Shown one piece after another: positions 59,664 to 64,000 of a stretch of DNA of 64,000 bases. Origin of the DNA: Paraflavitalea devenefica (GTDB taxonomy: Bacteria > Bacteroidota > Bacteroidia > Chitinophagales > Chitinophagaceae); assembly GCF_011759375.1 (NCBI RefSeq), contig NZ_JAARML010000001.1, positions 2,046,001 to 2,110,000 on the forward strand, read 5' to 3'. The notes beneath the pieces were generated by a model. That model was given only the letters and a program-made list of their open reading frames with translations. It had not been told where the DNA came from and searched no databases. Every line of letters begins with the position of its first letter. Within the stretch, counting starts at the first letter, position 1. The position numbers and the translations under genes are program-made.

Positions 59664-60026
59664 ATGAGTGTTATGGAAACAGTAAAACCACCAAAAAATA
59701 AAGGAGGAAGGCCGGTTAAGCCGGTCAAAAAAGAAAAGATTATCACTATCCGGCTGGAGAAAACCGAGCACTTTATTGTCACCCAAAAGGCCAAAAAGGC
59801 TGGGTTAACTTGGTCGCGGTATGTCCGGGAGATGGTAGTGAGAGGGGAAGTAAAAGCCCGACTGACTGAAGAAGAAAGAAGCCTGGCCCGGCAACTGGTG
59901 GGTATGTCCACCAACTTAAACCAGTTAGCCAAAGGGTTTCATGAGGCGGGTCATGTCAAAACCGTCCTGCATTTTGAGCACTACCGTAACCAGATTGATG
60001 GCATTTTAAAAATGCTCAGGCCATGA
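59664..60026 (+). CDS. mobC: MobC-like relaxosome accessory protein
   Basis: About 120 residues from the ATG at 59664; GTG 59652 and ATG 59673 are alternatives. N-terminal Lys/Pro-rich segment (KNKGGRPVKPVKKEK), a ribbon-helix-helix-like IITIRLEKTEHFIVTQKAKKAGLTWSRYVREMVV, and a C-terminal MobC helix (LARQLVGMSTNLNQLAKGFHEAG). It probably binds oriT and recruits the relaxase. It overlaps the relaxase gene by 4 bp (ATGA), so they are translationally coupled. Confidence 0.88.
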   Translation: MSVMETVKPPKNKGGRPVKPVKKEKIITIRLEKTEHFIVTQKAKKAGLTWSRYVREMVVRGEVKARLTEEERSLARQLVGMSTNLNQLAKGFHEAGHVKTVLHFEHYRNQIDGILKMLRP

Positions 60027-61009
60027 TCAGCAAAAATTTCCCAGGCCATTCTTTCTATCATGCTGCCCGGTATATGTGCAATAAACCGGAAGCAGGGGTA
60101 CTGGCCACCGAAGGAGTAAGGGGACATGATTATAGGCTTATGGCCGAAGATTTCAACCGGCAACACTCCCTGCGTCCTTCCAAAAAGCAGGCATGTTTTC
60201 ACAGTGTGCTCAGTTTTTATCCCGGTGAAGATCCCGGCGATGCCACCATCACCGAAATTGCCCGGAAGTACCTGGAAGGATTGGGCATCAGCAATACCCA
60301 ATATGCCATCGTCAAACACGCAGACAAAAAACACCTCCATGTCCATATTCTGGCCAATATGGTGAATAACGACGGAAAGGTAATTTCCGATAGCTGGATA
60401 GGCTTTAAAGGTAAAAAGCTGGCCCAGCAACTCACCCAGGAGTATAAACTCATACAGGTAGAACGAAAAAATTTAAGCCTCACGAACCTGGAAGCCCTCA
60501 CTGAATCACAAGCCAATCGCTATACCATTTACATGACCATGATGGAGATCCTGCCCGGTTGTCTGAGCCTGGAAGAATTGGAAAGCCGGTTATTAGAGCG
60601 GGGCATTATCACCCAGTATAAATACAAAGGTCAAACCCAGGAGAAGCAGGGCATCAGTTTTAAGATCGGCAGCGATTGCTTCAAGGGCAGTAAAATAGAC
60701 CGAAAGTTTTCATTAGCCGGCTTACAAAAGATAATTGCCTATAACCTACGGCATCAGATAAAACCATCTATCAGCGCAAGCAAGCCTGTAAATAGTCAGG
60801 GATCCACCAGTAACCAATTACTGGAGAAGTTGGGCGCCACAGCCGATTGGCTGGAATCTATTTTCCGGGAGTCGCAGCAATTGGGTAGCCTGGGAGTCGC
60901 TGCAATTGATGCTTTATTAAAGGACGAGCCCGCTCATGAACAAGGTATTAATCCCGCCTTACTTGAAGAAGCGCGCCGTAAAAAGAAAAGAAAGAAACCT
61001 AAGCTGTAA
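60023..61009 (+). CDS. mobA: Relaxase / mobilization nuclease (MobA/VirD2 type)
   Basis: 328 residues, relaxase family PF03432. The metal-binding signature is H106-x-H108-x3-N112 in KHLHVHILANMVN, with the supporting FHSVLSFYPGED and a likely catalytic Tyr near the N-terminus (Y12 or Y17). The C-terminal end is very basic (RRKKKRKKPKL). It nicks oriT and leads the strand into a recipient. Compared with MobA proteins carrying a primase or helicase domain, it is short. ATGA overlap with mobC. Confidence 0.92.
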   Translation: MISKNFPGHSFYHAARYMCNKPEAGVLATEGVRGHDYRLMAEDFNRQHSLRPSKKQACFHSVLSFYPGEDPGDATITEIARKYLEGLGISNTQYAIVKHADKKHLHVHILANMVNNDGKVISDSWIGFKGKKLAQQLTQEYKLIQVERKNLSLTNLEALTESQANRYTIYMTMMEILPGCLSLEELESRLLERGIITQYKYKGQTQEKQGISFKIGSDCFKGSKIDRKFSLAGLQKIIAYNLRHQIKPSISASKPVNSQGSTSNQLLEKLGATADWLESIFRESQQLGSLGVAAIDALLKDEPAHEQGINPALLEEARRKKKRKKPKL

Positions 61010-61038
61010 AACCCACACAACAATTAAACCTATTATTT

Positions 61039-61650
61039 ATGAGTGAGCTTTTCAATGATATGATGGTAGAGTCCATGCAGGCCCAGGAAAGAAAGGTCGG
61101 GGAGTTAACAAAGGATATAGCCGAGTTAAAAGAAATGGCTAAAGTATTTCCGTCATTGGCCCAACTGATAGCAAAACTGGAACTCCGATTGATTAGCCTG
61201 GAAAAAAAGCTGGCGGAAGTAAATTTTCCTGTGCGGGGTATGCAAACACTGTCTAATAAGGTGGAAGAAGGGATAATTGTCTGGCAAAAGCCAAAAGAAA
61301 TAATCCATCATTATCATGTTCATAAACTGATGTATATAACAGCAGGTTTAATCCTGATACTGGTATTGGTTTGTGCTGGCTGGTTGATGACCCATGATCA
61401 ACTAAGCCTATACAAAGAGCATGACATCAAATATCGGCACCTGCAGTTTGTCAAAAGCCCCGATTTTCAAGGGCAATTAAAAATAGCAGACAGCCTTTAC
61501 CGGCAAAATGCAGACCAATTCTCCGATAGCGTTATTGTAATGGAAGAAGAACTTGCAAGACAAATCCGGCTGGCTAAAGAAATCAATCGAACCAAAGAAG
61601 AACTCGAAGAGTTACAGAAAAAGGCAGGAAACTCTTCCCGACAGCCATAA
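61039..61650 (+). CDS. Membrane-anchored coiled-coil protein in the mob region
   Basis: 203 residues. N-terminal coiled coil (about 10-65, AQERKVGELTKDIAELKEMAK and LELRLISLEKKLAE), one transmembrane segment (about 98-118, LMYITAGLILILVLVCAGWLM), then a second charged coiled coil (about 170-198, MEEELARQIRLAKEINRTKEELEELQKK). It follows the relaxase by 29 bp, so it is probably the third gene of a mobilization operon and may tether the relaxosome to the membrane. Family not recognised. Confidence 0.72.
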   Translation: MSELFNDMMVESMQAQERKVGELTKDIAELKEMAKVFPSLAQLIAKLELRLISLEKKLAEVNFPVRGMQTLSNKVEEGIIVWQKPKEIIHHYHVHKLMYITAGLILILVLVCAGWLMTHDQLSLYKEHDIKYRHLQFVKSPDFQGQLKIADSLYRQNADQFSDSVIVMEEELARQIRLAKEINRTKEELEELQKKAGNSSRQP

Positions 61651-61722
61651 CCATTGGTGTCATAAAGGTAGCTGTTTTGCGGAGGGCTGCGACAAATAGG
61701 AAGTCCTTTCGCCTATAGCTGT

Positions 61723-62046
61723 TTAAAGTAGCCCATCTTCCAACCGGCCATAAACTGCCTGGGCCATGGTGGAAGCTTTTCTTCTCAGGTTGCGCAGCCG
61801 TAGTAAAGCGCCTTTTGCTTTACCAGCTTTTAATTTCTCCCGAAATTCTTCTGTATCCACGTGGATGGAGTCATGCAAGAAGATCTGAATACTGATATAA
61901 TAACCTTCATTCTGCGGAAATTTATTATCGAGTGCCGAGAATACCCGGATCAGTTCATCCGATGTTTTTATGTTAGCAGGATCTGTACAAAAGAGGGCCT
62001 TGCTGTTATGGCCTACTACAATTCTATATTTCATTGTTCGGTACAT
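61723..62046 (-). CDS. Small protein of unknown function, last gene of the minus-strand operon
   Basis: 107 residues; starts at 62046 or 62034 are both ATG. Sequence MKYRIVVGHNSKALFCTDPANIKTSDELIRVFSALDNKFPQNEGYYISIQIFLHD looks like a small alpha/beta fold; the C-terminal 35 residues are basic (KLKAGKAKGALLRLRNLRRKAST). No family recognised. It converges on the coiled-coil gene with a 72-bp gap and no clear terminator. The separation of 66 bp from the previous gene suggests the same operon. Confidence 0.65.
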   Translation of the reverse strand: MYRTMKYRIVVGHNSKALFCTDPANIKTSDELIRVFSALDNKFPQNEGYYISIQIFLHDSIHVDTEEFREKLKAGKAKGALLRLRNLRRKASTMAQAVYGRLEDGLL

Positions 62047-62112
62047 TTAATGATTCCTAATCAATCGGGTTTGCCGGTTAGCTTCAGGTATTGATATATT
62101 TACAGGCCAGAC

Positions 62113-62595
62113 TCAATTTATCGGGGTTCCATTTTTGCCATTAGCCGTGCGCTTCTTCTTTTCCTTTTTGGAGGCCATCAGCTGCCGCTCCTTTATTTTC
62201 AATTCCCATTGTTCATGTTCATAGTCTTTGTAGCGGCGCTCTTTATCCAGGCATTTCAATAAGGTGACAACTTCTTCAAGGTAGAAGGATTGATAAAGGC
62301 GGGTTTCATACCATGTAAAAAAGTTTGCAATGCAAGGCTCTTTAGCTTCTCCTATAACGGCACGCAAACCATAAACAAAGGCGTAAATATAACTTTTGGT
62401 TTCAGAATCCCATTTTACAGCATATCGGTAGATTTCGGTGCAGCGTTGCTTTACCATATTGATATGCCAATCCCGTAATTGCAGGAAGTTATCCAAAAGA
62501 TTTCTTTCAAATTTATCCGGTTTGGGCGGGATAATTATTTTAGTTCCCATGGCTATATTCTTTATACTTGAAAAATGATTTCTATAGTTAATCAC
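62113..62595 (-). CDS. Small protein of unknown function, coupled to the HEPN gene
   Basis: 160 residues from a GTG at 62595 that overlaps the stop of the HEPN gene (GTGA), a sign of translational coupling; ATG 62550 (MGTKIIIPPKPDKFERNLL) is an alternative. Mostly helical and rich in aromatic residues (CIANFFTWYETRLYQSFYLEEVV), with a very basic C-terminus (MASKKEKKKRTANGKNG). Family not recognised. The tight link to the HEPN gene suggests a joint function. Confidence 0.65.
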   Translation of the reverse strand: MINYRNHFSSIKNIAMGTKIIIPPKPDKFERNLLDNFLQLRDWHINMVKQRCTEIYRYAVKWDSETKSYIYAFVYGLRAVIGEAKEPCIANFFTWYETRLYQSFYLEEVVTLLKCLDKERRYKDYEHEQWELKIKERQLMASKKEKKKRTANGKNGTPIN

Positions 62596-63422
62596 TCTGG
62601 TTGATAGCTCGCAGGTTTTAGTTGTTTGGCATTAGCCACCAATACTTGAACACGCTCATATAGGATTAAAAACTCCTTTTCGGTAATTACAAAATCATCT
62701 TTGTACCGGCCGTGGATATAGGCTTTTTGCAGCAACTTGAACAGTCGACGCTCCTGATCGGTATTCCTGGGAAATACATTCAATTCCGACCCGCAAAAAG
62801 CGAGGCTGTACCGCAATAATCGGTCGAGGTTGTGGGTTCCGGCCCGGTAGCCGGTCACCAACCGCACTGCCGCCATACAGGCCAGTTCTGCTGCCTGATG
62901 CACCAGAAAAGCGCCGATATTATATTGACGGCGGGTACGAAAGGTTTCCACACCAATGAGGAACTCAACCGACCTTGCTGTCCAGTCTTCAAATTCCTTT
63001 TGTAGCTTTTGCTGAATATCTTTCAAACTGTAGTTGCCGGGCAGCTTAAGGGGCGTGTTACGTCCATCATGAATCAAGCAGTCAGAATGGTAAACGGTGT
63101 GAGCCAACAAATGACCTTTTAGCAACCATTGATTAAATACCTGCATGGGAATCACAATCGAAGTAACAGGCGTGGAAATTCGGCAGCTACTCTCTACTAC
63201 ATCGTGTAATTCATCGGTACTTCGCTTTTCATCGGCTGCCGAAATGATCAGTAATTGGTATTCCGATGCCGACCAAGAGGCTAATACGACCTGGCTAAAA
63301 ATCGTATCTGCCTGTCGGCAATGGTTCGTAGCACCCAACAGGTATATCTTTTCAGGTTTCATGATCCGGAGGATGGTAGCTATGACCGGTTCAAGTTGTT
63401 CTTTATTAATATGGGTAAGCAT
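62592..63422 (-). CDS. Nucleotidyltransferase-HEPN fusion protein, degenerate catalytic site
   Basis: 276 residues. The N-terminal 110 look like a minimal nucleotidyltransferase (MKPEKIYLLGATNHCRQADTIFSQV ... QLLIISAADEKR ... HLLAHTVYHSDCLIHDG), but the usual GS motif and the metal-binding Asp pair are not evident. The C-terminal half resembles a HEPN domain (RRQYNIGAFLVHQAAELACMAAVRLVTGYRAGTHNLDRLLRYSL); the RX4-6H RNase motif is not canonical (R-x3-H in RAGTH). In MNT-HEPN toxin-antitoxin systems the two parts are separate proteins; here they are fused, which in Bacteroidota is known but poorly understood. First assignable gene of a tight operon. Confidence 0.7.
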   Translation of the reverse strand: MLTHINKEQLEPVIATILRIMKPEKIYLLGATNHCRQADTIFSQVVLASWSASEYQLLIISAADEKRSTDELHDVVESSCRISTPVTSIVIPMQVFNQWLLKGHLLAHTVYHSDCLIHDGRNTPLKLPGNYSLKDIQQKLQKEFEDWTARSVEFLIGVETFRTRRQYNIGAFLVHQAAELACMAAVRLVTGYRAGTHNLDRLLRYSLAFCGSELNVFPRNTDQERRLFKLLQKAYIHGRYKDDFVITEKEFLILYERVQVLVANAKQLKPASYQPE

Positions 63423-63450
63423 AGAGGATAGTTTAATTAAAAGAAACTGG

Positions 63451-63798
63451 TTACTTCTTTTTCTTTCGGTCGTTTTTTTGTACTGACTGTATCTTATGAA
63501 TCACATAAGCGGCTTCATATAGTAATTCAATTTGCTTGTAGAGGAAGATCAAGTTACTGCGTTCCCGCCCACGGTCATAGATACCACTGTCAGTACCCAG
63601 TGCTGCGACCAACCAGTCCCATAACACTTCCCGCAAGTCTTTTAGATGATAACAGTCAAAGAAGGCATCCAATACTTTAACAGGTTGTTTTTGTTCTTCC
63701 TCACTAAGCAGCAAGAGTTGTTCCGGTCTTTTTCTCTGTTGTTTTTCTTTTTTGTGGGTCTTTTTCGAAGGTGAAGCTTTTGAGCTTTTCTTTTTCAT
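63451..63798 (-). CDS. Basic protein of unknown function upstream of HEPN gene
   Basis: 115 residues. The first 30 and the last 10 residues are extremely Lys/Arg-rich (MKKKSSKASPSKKTHKKEKQ, VQKNDRKKKK). The middle (QPVKVLDAFFDCYHLKDLREVLWDWLVAALGTDSGIYDRGRERSN) looks helical with conserved-looking aromatic residues. Nucleic-acid binding is plausible. It starts 18 bp after the stop of the preceding open frame and ends 28 bp before the HEPN gene, in one operon. Family not recognised. Confidence 0.65.
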   Translation of the reverse strand: MKKKSSKASPSKKTHKKEKQQRKRPEQLLLLSEEEQKQPVKVLDAFFDCYHLKDLREVLWDWLVAALGTDSGIYDRGRERSNLIFLYKQIELLYEAAYVIHKIQSVQKNDRKKKK

Positions 63799-63816
63799 AG
63801 CGAAAGTATTTGAACA

Positions 63817-63999
63817 TTAGAGTTGGATGATTTTTTGGAGTTGGCGGATTCGGTCATGACGACCCAGCCGCTCAAGATGGATTGCCGTCAATTTTAGCGT
63901 AGTAAGAAATAGAAAGGCTTCCGCAACTTTGGGAAAGTTAAATAAGGCTTTCTGCCGACAGGCATCGGCAAAAACTTCAGCTGTTACATCTGTGACTGT
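63817..63999 (-). CDS. C-terminal part of a gene running off the right edge
   Basis: An open frame of 60 codons ends with TAA at 63817-63819 and continues past the window. It encodes TDVTAEVFADACRQKALFNF and then a basic helical tail ending IRQLQKIIQL. Its 18-bp spacing to the next gene suggests it is the first part of the same operon. Function unknown. Confidence 0.55.
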   Translation of the reverse strand, partial: TVTDVTAEVFADACRQKALFNFPKVAEAFLFLTTLKLTAIHLERLGRHDRIRQLQKIIQL

Positions 64000-64000
64000 G

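Larger units (their letters stand above)
52610..64000. mobile_element. Integrative mobilizable or conjugative element (left end; runs out of window)
   Basis: From the mnmE stop onward genes are typical of a Bacteroidota mobile element: HTH protein, tyrosine integrase, excisionase-like HTH, Fic, Toprim primase-like, MobC, relaxase, and cargo on the opposite strand. The first 2.4 kb are visibly more AT-rich than the chromosome to the left. Both att sites are undefined; the right end is not in the window. No conjugation (tra) genes or coupling ATPase are visible here. Confidence 0.85.

Overview
The window is a stretch of Bacteroidota chromosome, most probably from the Chitinophagaceae or a close relative. 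This rests on several signs: TAnnTTTG -7 promoter boxes (often with TTG or TTTG about 19 bp upstream), few Shine-Dalgarno sequences, an extended S16 protein, a DUF4836 lipoprotein, ExbB-ExbD-ExbD-TonB-TonB energising genes, a complex I operon with a short NuoG, and many degenerate intergenic repeats. No rRNA, tRNA or CRISPR array was seen.

Positions 1-28,600 are ordinary chromosome with mixed gene orientation. They hold translation and RNA genes (ffh, rpsP, rimM, hisS, rlmN, two pseudouridine synthases), a LytS/LytTR-type two-component pair, a TonB-receptor-like barrel with an erythromycin-esterase-like protein, DNA polymerase IV, a peroxiredoxin, an amidohydrolase, a PaaJ/PcaF-type thiolase, a small ABC exporter and a low-molecular-weight phosphatase. 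At 25,010-28,597 a very short TonB-like protein is followed by a PstS-like lipoprotein and a TPR protein.

Positions 28,691-42,415 carry a complete 14-gene nuo operon (nuoA to nuoN) behind one strong promoter. Four of its gene junctions carry degenerate tandem repeats; three of these are arranged as imperfect hairpins with a different repeat unit each. Then come a MacB-like permease, a large secreted zinc protease facing it across a double-hairpin terminator, the main exbB-exbD-exbD-tonB-tonB cluster (46,895-51,072) and mnmE.

From about 52,610 to the right edge the window is a mobile element. It has a zinc-ribbon/HTH protein, a tyrosine integrase, an excisionase-like HTH, a Fic protein preceded by an array of repeated operator-like sites, an orphan 349-residue protein, another HTH, a Toprim primase-like protein, a candidate oriT, MobC, a relaxase and a membrane-anchored coiled-coil protein. 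These point to a mobilizable (helper-dependent) or integrative conjugative element; no conjugation-apparatus gene is seen within the window. An opposing operon at the right end encodes a degenerate nucleotidyltransferase-HEPN fusion with small unknown proteins and runs out of the window. The best candidates for undescribed biology are this HEPN operon, the Fic gene with its operator array, the TonB-like protein lacking a membrane anchor, the hairpin repeats in the nuo operon, and a group of promoters placed so close to start codons that leaderless mRNAs are expected.
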